64,000 nt of DNA from JADCGM01 sp943370355 (GCA_943370355.1 CALRQP020000001.1:186001-250000), one strand, 5' to 3'; counted from the first letter of the stretch, positions 17,055-26,098 are shown. The notes: generated by a model from the sequence alone, not told the origin. Numbers and translations are program-made.

Positions 17055-18524
17055 GTGACCGTTGCAGTTCAGGATCGTCCCGGCCCCCGCGTCCGCAAGG
17101 TGCGCGTGCTGGCGACCCTTGGTCCGGCATCGGGCACGCCCGAGATGATCGCGCGGCTGTATCGCGCCGGTGCGGACGCCTTCCGGGTCAATATGAGCCA
17201 CGGCACGCAGGCGGCGCGCGGTGAGCTTATCGCCAATATCCGCGGGCTCGAGAAAGAGCTCGGACGGCCGATGACCATCCTCGCCGACCTGCAGGGTCCG
17301 AAGCTCCGCGTCGGCAGCTTCGCGGCGGGCCGGGTCGAACTGGTGCGTGGGCAGTCCTTCACCTTCGACCGCGACGATGCGCCGGGCGACCTCAGCCGCG
17401 TGCAGCTGCCGCACAAGGAATTGTTCGTGGCCCTCCAGCCCGGCGCGCGTCTCATGCTCGACGACGGCAAGGTTGTCGCCCGCGTGACCGCCGTACATTC
17501 CGACCGCATCGAGAGCCTCATCGAGGTCGGCGGTGCGCTGTCCAACAACAAAGGACTGAACGTCCCCGATGTCGTGGTGCCGATGGCGGCACTGACCGAG
17601 AAGGACCGCCGCGACCTTGCCTTCGCGCTCGACAATCATGTCGACTGGATCGCGCTGTCCTTCGTGCAGCGGCCCGAGGATGTCGCCGAGGCGCGGCGGC
17701 TGATCGGCGGCAAGGCAGCGCTGCTCGCCAAGATCGAAAAGCCGGCGGCGCTCGAGCGCCTGCCCGAGATCATCGAACTGGCCGACGCGGTCATGGTCGC
17801 GCGCGGCGATCTCGGCGTTGAACTGCCCCCCGAGGAAGTCCCCGCCGCGCAGAAGCGCATCGTCCAGATGGCGCGCGCCGCCGGCAAGCCCGTCGTCGTC
17901 GCGACGCAGATGCTCGAATCGATGATCACCTCGCCGTCGCCGACCCGCGCCGAAGTCTCCGATGTCGCCAATGCGATGTATGACGGGGCCGACGCGGTGA
18001 TGCTGTCGGCGGAGTCGGCGGCGGGCGCGTGGCCCGTGGAAGCGGTCGAGATGATGGATCGCATCGCCCGCCAGGTCGAAGGCGACCCGACGCATTTCGA
18101 GCGTGTGCATTTCACGCAAACCCTGCCCGAACGTACAACCGCCGATGCGCTGTCGGCTGCGGCCGGGCAGATCGCGCGGACCGTGGGCGCAGCGGCCGTC
18201 GTCTGCTTCACCACGTCAGGATCGACAGCGCGCCGTGCCAGCCGTGAGCGCATCTCGGTGCCGCTGCTCGCGATGACGCCGAAGCTGACGACGGCACGGC
18301 GGCTCGGCCTCGTCTGGGGCGTCCACGCCGTACACACCCGCGACGTGTCGGACTTCGAGGGCATGGTGTCGAAGTCCAAGCGCATGGCGCTCCGCACCGG
18401 CGTCGCCAAGGGCGGCGACCGGCTCATCGTCATCGCCGGTGTTCCCTTTGGGACGCCTGGCTCGACCAATGTGCTGCACGTCACCCGGCTGACCGGGGAC
18501 GAACTGTCAGGACATGGCGGCTAG
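17055..18524 (+). CDS. pyk: Pyruvate kinase
   Basis: Pyruvate kinase converts phosphoenolpyruvate and ADP to pyruvate and ATP in glycolysis. The protein has 489 residues. The N-terminal ATLGPASGTPEMI and FRVNMSHG blocks bind phosphate and K+. The active-site signature KIEKPAALERLPEI contains the catalytic Lys. VMVARGDLGVELP and the following Mg-binding region are intact. The C-terminal allosteric domain (about 350-480) is present. It is preceded by the divergent DUF1244/gapR pair. Its 3' end overlaps the convergent HAD phosphatase gene by 18 bp. Confidence 0.96.
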   Translation: MTVAVQDRPGPRVRKVRVLATLGPASGTPEMIARLYRAGADAFRVNMSHGTQAARGELIANIRGLEKELGRPMTILADLQGPKLRVGSFAAGRVELVRGQSFTFDRDDAPGDLSRVQLPHKELFVALQPGARLMLDDGKVVARVTAVHSDRIESLIEVGGALSNNKGLNVPDVVVPMAALTEKDRRDLAFALDNHVDWIALSFVQRPEDVAEARRLIGGKAALLAKIEKPAALERLPEIIELADAVMVARGDLGVELPPEEVPAAQKRIVQMARAAGKPVVVATQMLESMITSPSPTRAEVSDVANAMYDGADAVMLSAESAAGAWPVEAVEMMDRIARQVEGDPTHFERVHFTQTLPERTTADALSAAAGQIARTVGAAAVVCFTTSGSTARRASRERISVPLLAMTPKLTTARRLGLVWGVHAVHTRDVSDFEGMVSKSKRMALRTGVAKGGDRLIVIAGVPFGTPGSTNVLHVTRLTGDELSGHGG

Positions 18525-19157
18525 CTGTCCGCGCACGATCTCCGGCAAGTCATGTGGTTCGTTGCACAGTGCGGCGGCACCGGCCAACTCTTCGGCATCG
18601 CCATAGCCCCACAGCACCCCGACCGTTGGGATCCCATGCCGCGCTGCGGCGCGCACATCGCTGCCCCGGTCACCGATCATCAGCGCGCGCGCCGGATCGA
18701 AACCATCGTCGGCGATCATATGCGCGATGAGGTCGCCCTTGTCGTCGAGCTTGCCGGCGAGATCGGCCCCATAGATGCCGTCGAAATAGGTGGCGAGTTC
18801 GAAATGATCGAGCACCCGCCGCGCAAAATGCTCGGCCTTTGCCGTACACACCAGCAAACGCGCCGGCAGCGCGCGCAGCGCCTCCAGCGCCGCGAACACC
18901 CCGTCATAGACCGCCGCATCGAACAGCCCGCCCGCGCCATAATGTTCGCGGTAAGCTGTCACCGCTGCCTCCGTATCACCCCCATCGCCCAGCAGTTTCG
19001 GAAAGCTCTGGCGCAGCGCCGGCCCGATCGTCCAGCGCAGCGAGTCGGCAGGCGGCGGCTCGACACCCGCTGCGGCAACGGCATGCTGGATCGCTGCGAT
19101 GATCCCCGCGGCGGGGTCGGTGAGCGTGCCGTCGAGATCGACGAGGATGGTGTGCAT
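18507..19157 (-). CDS. HAD-superfamily hydrolase (phosphoglycolate phosphatase-like)
   Basis: The protein has 216 residues. The four HAD motifs are visible: DLDGTLTD at residues 8-15 (nucleophile Asp8 and acid Asp10), VCTAKA (motif II Thr), Lys in GKLDDKG, and MIGDRGSDVRAA (motif IV acidic pair). A helical cap of Gph type is inserted after motif I. The likely activity is small-molecule phosphomonoester hydrolysis, for example of 2-phosphoglycolate; the substrate is inferred from family only. It is convergent with pyk. A repeat element lies just upstream of its start. Confidence 0.85.
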   Translation of the reverse strand: MHTILVDLDGTLTDPAAGIIAAIQHAVAAAGVEPPPADSLRWTIGPALRQSFPKLLGDGGDTEAAVTAYREHYGAGGLFDAAVYDGVFAALEALRALPARLLVCTAKAEHFARRVLDHFELATYFDGIYGADLAGKLDDKGDLIAHMIADDGFDPARALMIGDRGSDVRAAARHGIPTVGVLWGYGDAEELAGAAALCNEPHDLPEIVRGQLAAMS

Positions 19158-19174
19158 CGCGACGCCCTAGCAGC

Positions 19175-19289
19175 CCCTCTCCCCTTGAGGGAGAGGGCGA
19201 CTCGTCGCCAGACGAGCGGGGAGAGGGGATACTGCCCTCTCCCCTCTCCCCGGCGCTTCGCGCCACCCCTCTCCCTCAAGGGGAGAGGG
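19175..19289. repeat. Palindromic intergenic repeat between HAD gene and gmk
   Basis: A perfect 23-bp arm at 19175-19197 is repeated in inverse orientation at 19267-19289. Between them lie a CTCGTC-GCCA-GACGAG hairpin (19201-19216) and further GGGGAGAGGG/CCCTCTCCCC matches. This is a large imperfect palindrome of the REP-like type often scattered through sphingomonad genomes. Confidence 0.85.
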
Positions 19290-19331
19290 AAGGGTGTTGA
19301 CGCCTCGCGCCCCTTCCCCCACCAAGCGCCG

Positions 19332-19994
19332 ATGCCGCGCCCCGACCCCCTTGTCGATCCGCCGCCGCCCCGGCGCGGGCTGATGTTCGTGCTCGCTTCG
19401 CCCTCGGGCACCGGCAAGACGTCGATGGCGCGCCAAATCATGGCCGCGGATCCGATGATCAGCATGTCGGTGTCGGCGACGACCCGCGCGCCGCGTCCGG
19501 GCGAAGTCGACGGCAAGGACTATCATTTCGTCGACGACGCCGAGTTCGAGCGGCTCGTCGAGGCGGGCCTGCTGCTCGAATGGGCGCATGTGTTCGGCCA
19601 CCGTTACGGCACACCGCGCGAGCCGGTCCGCGATGCGCTTGCCGAAGGCCGCGACGTACTGTTCGACATCGACTGGCAAGGCACGCAGCAGTTGAAGGCA
19701 CGCGACGCCAAGGACGTCGTGTCGATCTTCCTGCTGCCGCCGTCGCTCATCGAGCTCGAGCGCCGCCTTGTCGAGCGCGGCACTGACAGCGCCGAGGTCA
19801 TCAAGGGCCGCATGGACCGTGCGGCGAGCGAGATCAGCCATTGGGGCGAATTCGACTATGTGCTCGTCAACGACGATTTCGACGCCTGTCTGAGGGAAGT
19901 CCGCGCGATTCTGCAGGCGGAGCGGCAGCGGCGGTCGCGGCGCAAGGCCTCGCTCGCCAGCATCGTGCGCGACATGCTGGGCGAGGCGCACTGA
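19332..19994 (+). CDS. gmk: Guanylate kinase
   Basis: Guanylate kinase phosphorylates GMP to GDP. The protein has 220 residues. The P-loop SPSGTGKTS lies at about 23-31. The GMP-binding segment SVSATTRAPRPGEVDGKDYHFV and the following EWAHVFGHRYGTP and DIDWQGTQQL blocks are typical. The usual P-loop glycine run is GPSGAGKS, and here it reads SPSGTGKT, a known variant. The reading frame is open far upstream (to 18552) but runs through the repeat and antisense to the HAD gene. ATG at 19332 is the sensible start, though the first 15 residues are Pro-rich and M18 is a second option. Confidence 0.95.
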   Translation: MPRPDPLVDPPPPRRGLMFVLASPSGTGKTSMARQIMAADPMISMSVSATTRAPRPGEVDGKDYHFVDDAEFERLVEAGLLLEWAHVFGHRYGTPREPVRDALAEGRDVLFDIDWQGTQQLKARDAKDVVSIFLLPPSLIELERRLVERGTDSAEVIKGRMDRAASEISHWGEFDYVLVNDDFDACLREVRAILQAERQRRSRRKASLASIVRDMLGEAH

Positions 19995-20088
19995 CCTATC
20001 TTGCACAGCGTTTCGCCGCACCTATCTGCGGCCCGTTCATCGACGGGCAAGCCATAAGGCGGCAATTTTCGCGCAAAGTGACGGCGGG

Positions 20089-21591
20089 ATGGCAGGTATG
20101 AGCTTGTTTCAGAGAATTGCGCTGGTTACGGCGGGCATCGCAACCGGGCTGACGCTCGCGTTCGGCATGATCGGCGACAGCATCGATCCGGCGCTCGCGC
20201 AGCAAGCCAGCGAACTGGCGCGTCAGGCGGCGGGGCCGCAGCCCGAACGTGTCGTCCCGTCCAATCCGGGCCAGCTCGCGCTGAGCTATGCCCCCGTCAC
20301 GCGCCGCGTCGCCCCCGCCGTGGTCAACGTCTATACCGCACGCGTCGTCCGCCAGCGCGGCGTCATGGACGATCCCTTCTTCCAGCAATTCTTCGGCGGC
20401 GGCCGGCCCAGCCAGCCGCGTATCGAACAGTCGCTGGGTTCCGGCGTCATCGTCGATGCCGAAGGGCTCATCGTTACCAACAACCATGTCGTGGCAGGCG
20501 CCGACCAGATCCTTGTCGCGCTCGCCGACCGCCGCGAATTCCCCGCCAAGGTCGTGTTCGCCGACGCGCGCGTCGATCTCGCCGTCCTGAAGATCGAGCC
20601 CAAGGGGCAGCGGCTGCCCGTGGTTCGGCTGGGCGATTCGGACCGGGCCGAAGTCGGCGATGTCGTCATCGCGATCGGCAATCCATTCGGCGTGGGCCAG
20701 ACCGTCACGCATGGCATCGTGTCGGCGGTCGCGCGCACCGGCATCGGCGTCAGCGACTATCAATTCTTCCTGCAGACCGACGCGGCGATCAATCCGGGCA
20801 ATTCGGGCGGCGCGCTCGTCGCGATGGACGGCTCGCTGGTCGGCATCAACAGCGCCATTTATTCGCGCTCTGGCGGCTCCAATGGCATCGGTTTCGCGAT
20901 CCCGGCCAACATGGTGCGCATCTTCCTGAACGCCGCGAAGACCGGCAAGCTCGTCACCTCCTGGATCGGCGCGGAGGGCGAGCCGGTGACTGCCGAAACC
21001 GCGAGCCGGGTCGGCCTCGACCGTCCGGCAGGGGTGCTGATCACCGGTGTATCGCCCGGCTCGCCAGCGGCAGGCGCGGGCATCCGCGCGGGCGATGTGA
21101 TCTACGCGATCGACGGCAAGGAAGTCGCCGACGCCGGCATGATGCGCTACCGCATCGCCACCCAGCCGGTCGGCGACAAGGCAACGATCACGCTGGTGCG
21201 TGGTGGCAAGGCGCAGAATGTCGAACTGCGGTTGGCGCTCCCCCCCGAAAACCCGCCGCGCAGCCTGTCGGTCATCGGCGGCAACAATCTGTTGTCGGGC
21301 GTGACGGTCGGCAATCTGTCGCCCGCTTTCGCGCAGGAATTGGGCGCTGGCCTGCCCGAACGCGGCGTCGTCGTCGTCAGCCTCGACGCCCGCGCTCCCG
21401 CCGCCCAACTCGGCTTCCTGCGCCCCGGCGACATCATCGCGGCGATCAACGGTAAGAATATTTCGACGATCGACCAGTTGCGCCAGGCGGCGGGCACCGC
21501 TGCCGCCGGCATGGCGGTGCGCTTCATCCGCGGCAACCAGACAGCGGAGTGTAGCTTCACCCCGCCGAACAGTTTCGGCTGCCGGACTTAG
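20089..21591 (+). CDS. DegP/DegQ-type (Do family) periplasmic serine protease
   Basis: The protein has 500 residues and an N-terminal signal or anchor (ALVTAGIATGLTLAFGMI). The trypsin-like domain holds the triad His133 (VTNNHVV), Asp163 (ARVDLAVL) and Ser239 (INPGNSGGAL). Two PDZ domains follow, with carboxylate-binding or core segments ITGVSPGSPAAGAGIRAGD and VVVSLDARAPAAQLGFLRPGD. It degrades or chaperones misfolded envelope proteins. ATG at 20098 is an alternative start. In related genomes a DegP-like gene often precedes rarA; here rarA is 5.3 kb away. Confidence 0.93.
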   Translation: MAGMSLFQRIALVTAGIATGLTLAFGMIGDSIDPALAQQASELARQAAGPQPERVVPSNPGQLALSYAPVTRRVAPAVVNVYTARVVRQRGVMDDPFFQQFFGGGRPSQPRIEQSLGSGVIVDAEGLIVTNNHVVAGADQILVALADRREFPAKVVFADARVDLAVLKIEPKGQRLPVVRLGDSDRAEVGDVVIAIGNPFGVGQTVTHGIVSAVARTGIGVSDYQFFLQTDAAINPGNSGGALVAMDGSLVGINSAIYSRSGGSNGIGFAIPANMVRIFLNAAKTGKLVTSWIGAEGEPVTAETASRVGLDRPAGVLITGVSPGSPAAGAGIRAGDVIYAIDGKEVADAGMMRYRIATQPVGDKATITLVRGGKAQNVELRLALPPENPPRSLSVIGGNNLLSGVTVGNLSPAFAQELGAGLPERGVVVVSLDARAPAAQLGFLRPGDIIAAINGKNISTIDQLRQAAGTAAAGMAVRFIRGNQTAECSFTPPNSFGCRT

Positions 21592-21751
21592 GACAGCGGC
21601 GCAGGGCCGGCGATTCGGCGCAGGCGATGACATTGCGCTCGGCGACCGGGTCGCCGCTTGGGCAAACTGAGCCAGTTACCGAGCATAGCGGCCCTGCAGG
21701 GACGGCGCCCGCCTATGACGTGGCGCGCCGACATCGACGTGGCAAAGCGCG

Positions 21752-22179
21752 AGCCACATCTCGGGGCGCATCCTGTACAAGCCCGAATTCGCGACACCCG
21801 ACGGCAAGGCGCATTTCCAGACGCGCGCGACGCCGGTGATGAGCGCGGACTTCCTGCTGTCGAGCGTCCGCAGCGAGGGCAGTTCAACACGATCTTCTAT
21901 GAGCGGACCGACAGCTACCGCGACAATGCGGCGCGGGATGCGGTGCTGATGAATGCGGCGGACATGGCGGGGTTCGGCGTTGCCGATGGCGAGCGGATTG
22001 CGCTGGTTACCGACCATGGGCGGCTGGAGGGCACCGTGCGCGCCTATGACGTCGCGTGCGGAGGCATCCTCGCCTACTTCCCCGAAGCCAATGTGCTGAT
22101 CGGGACCGAGGTCGATCCGCGCAGCAAGACACCCGCGTTCAAGTCGACACCGGTACGGGTGGAGCGGGTTGGGGGGTAA
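21752..22179 (+). pseudogene. Remnant of FdhF/YdeP-type molybdopterin oxidoreductase, C-terminal end
   Basis: Only the C-terminal MopB-binding part survives. One frame encodes SHISGRILYKPEFATPDGKA and on to SSVRSEG. A second frame continues with QFNTIFYERTDSYRDNAARD and on to FPEANVLIGTEVDP, ending at a stop at 22177-22179. The join at 21874-21880 needs one extra G (RSEG/GQFNT), so a single-base deletion broke the frame. The rest of the roughly 750-residue enzyme is absent upstream. The family includes formate-dehydrogenase-like and YdeP proteins. Codon identity is still high, so decay is probably recent. Confidence 0.75.
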
Positions 22180-22299
22180 ACTGCAGGGTGACGAAATTAT
22201 GCACTGTCGCCGTAAGGCGCTGGAAGTATTATGGTGCTGACGCCATTATCGAACGTGCGTCGACTTGTGCGATGAGTGCGAGCGTTGGGAGGGCATCCG

Positions 22300-22947
22300 A
22301 TGAAGGAAATTTCGGAGCATGTGGTCGGATCGCAATCCGCTGCATTGAACCCGGCCAACGATGATTTCGATGTGCTGTTGGGCGATCTCAGCGAACATGT
22401 TCGTCGCGAGGTTGGCGCGGGCTTCCTAGGCTATGACGATATCTTACAATCGGCCATCGATTCCTTTGCGGGCGAATTGCCGGAGGCGCTCATTAGGGAA
22501 CGCGGGGCCGCACTTCTGGAACAGGCCTTCGCCACTCATTTGGCCGAGGAGGTCAACTGGCCCGCAATGACCGACTGCGACCGGCTCGACGTCGCGTTCG
22601 CTGCGCTAGACAGTGCGGGAATCATCGCCCGTCAGAATTTTTCCTGCTGCGGCACCTGTGGGAGTGCTGAAATCCAAGACGAGATCGAGGCAATCACAAG
22701 GGCTGGAACCCGCGTTTACGGCTATGCCTTTTATCACGCACAAGACACGGAGTCAGCCATCGACGGCTACGGACTGTATCTGAACTATGGTGCCGTTATC
22801 GAAGGTGAGGAGCCAGCCGTTGCGGCCGGCCATGCGATCGTTGCCGCGCTCAGGCACCACGGATTGAAGACCGTCTGGGATGGGAGTTGGGGAAAACGGA
22901 TCGGTGTGACGCTGGATTGGAAACGGCGGCGTGCAGGACCACGGTGA
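22300..22947 (+). CDS. DUF6891 domain-containing protein
   Basis: The protein has 215 residues. The core NWPAMTDCDRLDVAFAAL, then GIIARQNFSCCGTCGSAEI, matches what I recall as DUF6891, with a CCxxC cysteine cluster that could bind metal. The function is unknown. The start at 22300 follows a GGGAGGG ribosome site; an upstream ATG at 22276 lacks one. Base composition is lower in GC than the neighbours, and short inverted and direct GGTGACAGTGCAC-type repeats lie on both sides. Together these suggest a horizontally gained cassette. Confidence 0.65.
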   Translation: MKEISEHVVGSQSAALNPANDDFDVLLGDLSEHVRREVGAGFLGYDDILQSAIDSFAGELPEALIRERGAALLEQAFATHLAEEVNWPAMTDCDRLDVAFAALDSAGIIARQNFSCCGTCGSAEIQDEIEAITRAGTRVYGYAFYHAQDTESAIDGYGLYLNYGAVIEGEEPAVAAGHAIVAALRHHGLKTVWDGSWGKRIGVTLDWKRRRAGPR

Positions 22948-22980
22948 CAGTGCACTTTTAGGATTGCGGTGACAGTGCAC
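22942..22980. repeat. Direct repeat CGGTGACAGTGCAC
   Basis: Two identical 14-bp copies lie at 22942-22955 and 22967-22980, offset by 25 bp; the first overlaps the end of the DUF6891 gene. A related inverted copy (GCACTGTCGCCG) occurs near 22201 on the other side of that gene. Such motifs often flank REP-associated transposase genes. No transposase is present here. Confidence 0.6.
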
Positions 22981-23058
22981 ACTACAATCAAATAGGCGTA
23001 ACAGGCGCGAAGTGAATCGCGCGGTCGTCGGCCGGGTTCGCTCGGTGCGTCTTTGCCG

Positions 23059-23592
23059 TTACCGACGCGCAGGTAGAAACCGGCTGTTGCGGAGCAGTCC
23101 TGCCGAGACCAGCGATACCAACAGGCCGACCGGGAAAATCTCCGCGAAGGTCATCGGCAGGCGCTGCAGCGGGTCGGCATATTGGGTCTTGAACGCCGCC
23201 ATGTCGGCTTGCAGCTTGGCCAGGGCCTCGGCGCTCGCGCCCTTGGCGCGCTGCTCTGCGACAATCGCGTCGGCATAGTCGTTCGCGAAGTCCATGCCGG
23301 TCACGGCCAGGGCGGCCTCCCAGGCGGCGACGTAGAAGAGGCTGGCGATGCAGCTGATCGCCAGGCCCATGCCGAAGGCCGGCCAGAATTTGATGACTCC
23401 GCCTTGTGCCACGTCGCGCTGCTGCTTGATGCCGACGAACACCGCGCTGAGCGCGATGAGCATCGTCAGATAGCCAATGACGACGCCCCACGACGACGGC
23501 GGGTGGCCGTTTATCGAAACGGTCAGGCTGAACAGCGCGATGCCGACGATGGTGCCGGCAATCGTGCCGTAGGTCAGGATTGGTCGCAGCAT
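23059..23592 (-). CDS. DUF4199 domain-containing membrane protein
   Basis: The protein has 177 residues and four hydrophobic segments, at about 8-26, 35-53, 69-92 and 145-165. A charged helical stretch between the third and fourth (ANDYADAIVAEQRAKGASAE) is typical of DUF4199. The function of the family is unknown. An in-frame longer reading in another frame reaches 23650 but is a shadow. It lies 103 bp downstream of a membrane-anchored LuxR-type regulator in the same direction, so the two are a likely transcription unit. Confidence 0.8.
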   Translation of the reverse strand: MLRPILTYGTIAGTIVGIALFSLTVSINGHPPSSWGVVIGYLTMLIALSAVFVGIKQQRDVAQGGVIKFWPAFGMGLAISCIASLFYVAAWEAALAVTGMDFANDYADAIVAEQRAKGASAEALAKLQADMAAFKTQYADPLQRLPMTFAEIFPVGLLVSLVSAGLLRNSRFLPARR

Positions 23593-23695
23593 GGAATGTC
23601 CCCCTCTTGAGATGCGGGGTCAGTGAAACCATCAGACCCGGCCAGGGCAATCGCCCGAACGGGTGATTTTGACCATTTCGCCCGAATTTCGTGGC

Positions 23696-24118
23696 TCAAG
23701 AGGTGAGGCCGAGTTCGCGCGCCCGGGCAATCGCCTCGGTGCGGCGCTTGGCCTCCAGCTTTTCGAACAGCCGCGCGACATGCGTTTTGACGGTATTGGG
23801 CGACACGCCAAGCGCGCGCGCGATTTCCTTGTTGGAGCGGCCGGCGGCGAGTTCGTGCAGCACGCTCAGTTCGCGCGGGCTGATGCCGAGCGCCGCGAGC
23901 GCCTGCGGATTGCCGGGGGGCGGTGCGGGGGTTGGGGCGAGCAGCCGCACGCCGATGGCGATGCCGAGCCCGAGGAAGGCCGTGGCGATCAGGGCGGTGT
24001 AGATGCCGCCGGGATGGGCGCGCGCGAAGCTCAGATAGTCGAGCCATTGGAGCGCGAAGGTTCCGGCGGCCAGCAGCGGCCCATAGAGCGCCGCCTGCTT
24101 CCACATGCCTCCAGCCAC
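23696..24118 (-). CDS. Membrane-anchored LuxR-type HTH transcriptional regulator
   Basis: The protein has 140 residues. Two transmembrane helices at about 8-28 and 39-60 are followed by a Pro-rich linker. A complete GerE/LuxR HTH lies at about 78-137 (ISPRELSVLHELAAGRSNKEIARALGVSPNTVKTHVARLFEKL). There is no receiver or autoinducer domain, so it resembles a one-component regulator that senses a membrane state. It is next to a DUF4199 membrane protein and downstream of an S9 peptidase gene; either could be its target. Confidence 0.85.
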   Translation of the reverse strand: MAGGMWKQAALYGPLLAAGTFALQWLDYLSFARAHPGGIYTALIATAFLGLGIAIGVRLLAPTPAPPPGNPQALAALGISPRELSVLHELAAGRSNKEIARALGVSPNTVKTHVARLFEKLEAKRRTEAIARARELGLTS

Positions 24119-24133
24119 CGCCCGCCCCTTCCG

Positions 24134-26059
24134 CTATTTCAGCAGCGTATCCTGCCAGAACTCCAGCGCTGCCCAGAAGTTATAATCCTGATTTTCCTTC
24201 TTCGCGTAGCCATGCCCCTCATTCTTCGCGAGCAGGTGCCAGGCCGTCCCGCCATTCTTGCGGACTGCCTCGACCATCTGGCTCGCCTCCGAAGCCGGGA
24301 CGCGCGGGTCGTTGCCGCCGGTGACGACGAACAGCGGCATCTTCAGCTCGGACGAACGCGTCATCGGCGAGATTTCGAGCAGCTTCTTGCGCTGCTTGGG
24401 GTCGCGCTCGTCGCCATATTCGACGCGGCGCAGGTCGCGGCGGTAGCTCTGGGTGTTTTCGAGGAAGGTGACGAAGTTGGAGATCGCGACGGTGCATTGC
24501 GCACTGCGCAGGCGCGCCGCGTACCAGATCGCCGAGGCGTAGCACATATAGCCGCCATAGCTGCCGCCGGTCACCGAGATGCGCGCGGCGTCGATCGCGG
24601 CGTCGGCCGCCAGCGCGTCGAGCATCGGGCCGATATCCTTGACCGAATCCTCGCGCTTGAACGGCCCGTTGTCGAGGCCGACGAAGGTTTTGCCGTAACC
24701 CGTCGAGCCGCGGACGTTCGGAAAGAAGATCGCGATGCCGAGTTCGTTGATCAGATAATTGTTGCGGCCCTGAAAGCCGGGGCGCGACTGGCCTTCCGGC
24801 CCGCCATGGATGTTGACGATGAGCGGGCGCTTGCCGGGGAATTTCGCCGGATCGGGGCGGTAGAGGAAGCCCGAGACCTCGCGGCCGTCGAAGCTCTTGA
24901 CCTTGACGAGGTCGGGCTCGCGGTTGCGCTTGGCGTCGAGGCCGCCGGTCTCGCTCTCGGTCCAGCGCGTGACCGCCATCGTTGCGGGGTCGAGCGCCCA
25001 CATGTCGGCGGGGGATGTCGCGCTCGACAGCGAGAAGCCGACGGTGCCCCAAGGCGCGATCTCAAGTCCGCCGATAACGCCGGCGGGGAGCGGTGCCTCG
25101 CCCTTCGCAGCGCCCGTCTTCGGGTCGAGCAGCCGCAGTTTCGACGCGCCCGCCTCGTTGATCACATAGGCGATGAAACTGCCATCTTCGGCGATGTCGA
25201 AGCTGTCGACGTCCCAATTTGTCTCGGGGTTGAGCGGCTTGAACTTGCCGTCCTTGCCTAGGATGCCGAGCCGCTGCACGTCGCTGCCGCGGTCCGTGGT
25301 CACATAGAGCTTGCCGTCCGGGCCATAGGCCGCGCTGCCGAACGAAGCCTTCTCGCCCTCGGGTGTCAGGCGCGTCATCTTGCCGGTCGCGACATCCATT
25401 TCAAACAGTTCGGAGCGTTCGACCGACAGCGAATGGCCGACCAGCGCGGTCTTGCCGCCCGGTGCGAAGTCGGCGATCTGCCAGCCGCCGCCGCTGACCT
25501 GCGCAACGAGCCGGTCCGACTTCGGATCGCGCGGGTCGACGACATAGAGGTCGGAGTCGGTGCCGTTGCGGCGGGTCGAGGAATAGCCGACGAGGCTGCC
25601 GTCCTTCGACCAGGCCCCGAAGCTGTTGCGGCTCTTGCCGTCGGTGAGCAGCGTCAGCCTGCCATGATCGACGCGGTAGAGCTGGAAGAATTCGTCGCCG
25701 CCCTGATCCTTCTGCGCAACGAGCACATCGCCCTTGCCGGGCGCATAGCTGGCAAACGGCAAGGGCTCGGGCTCGAAGCTGATCTGCGTGCGCGCGCCGC
25801 CGGGCATGGCGACACGGTGCAGCTGCGCCGAATTGGCGAAGCGCGTCGCGATGAGCGCGGCCTTTGTGGCGGGGTCCCAGCCGAGGAAGTTGGCAGTGCG
25901 GAATTCGAGATAGGGGCGCGTCGCGGCAGCGAGCGATTGCGGGACGGGCGGGATATTGTCGATGACCAGCGCGGCGGGCGGCGTCACCACGGCCGGGATG
26001 CCCTGCGCCATCGCCGTCGTCGCCATCAGCGCCGCCAGTGCGATCCCTGCCATCCGCAT
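24134..26059 (-). CDS. S9-family prolyl oligopeptidase-like peptidase
   Basis: The protein has 641 residues and a signal peptide (IALAALMATTAMAQ). An N-terminal beta-propeller spans about 40-370. The alpha/beta-hydrolase domain has the nucleophile Ser in GGSYGGYMC, Asp in TGGNDPRVP and His in KNEGHGYAKKEN. NIHGGPEGQSRPGFQ is the oxyanion region. Such enzymes cleave peptides, often after proline or from the N-terminus, in the periplasm. The start is set at 26059, where GGGGAG sits 6 bases upstream. The open frame to 26266 runs antisense through the PEP-CTERM gene. The LuxR-type gene starts 15 bp after its stop. Confidence 0.9.
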   Translation of the reverse strand: MRMAGIALAALMATTAMAQGIPAVVTPPAALVIDNIPPVPQSLAAATRPYLEFRTANFLGWDPATKAALIATRFANSAQLHRVAMPGGARTQISFEPEPLPFASYAPGKGDVLVAQKDQGGDEFFQLYRVDHGRLTLLTDGKSRNSFGAWSKDGSLVGYSSTRRNGTDSDLYVVDPRDPKSDRLVAQVSGGGWQIADFAPGGKTALVGHSLSVERSELFEMDVATGKMTRLTPEGEKASFGSAAYGPDGKLYVTTDRGSDVQRLGILGKDGKFKPLNPETNWDVDSFDIAEDGSFIAYVINEAGASKLRLLDPKTGAAKGEAPLPAGVIGGLEIAPWGTVGFSLSSATSPADMWALDPATMAVTRWTESETGGLDAKRNREPDLVKVKSFDGREVSGFLYRPDPAKFPGKRPLIVNIHGGPEGQSRPGFQGRNNYLINELGIAIFFPNVRGSTGYGKTFVGLDNGPFKREDSVKDIGPMLDALAADAAIDAARISVTGGSYGGYMCYASAIWYAARLRSAQCTVAISNFVTFLENTQSYRRDLRRVEYGDERDPKQRKKLLEISPMTRSSELKMPLFVVTGGNDPRVPASEASQMVEAVRKNGGTAWHLLAKNEGHGYAKKENQDYNFWAALEFWQDTLLK

Positions 26060-26098
26060 GCCCGTCTCCCCAACCCGTTGCGCGGCGAGCATAAAGCG

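Noticed and set aside
19996..21633. A 545-codon minus-strand frame opposite the DegP-like gene
   Set aside because: The plus strand has a complete catalytic triad and two PDZ domains, so the antisense frame is a composition artefact.
22276..22299. Upstream ATG for the DUF6891 gene
   Set aside because: It lacks a ribosome site, while ATG 22300 has GGGAGGG correctly spaced.
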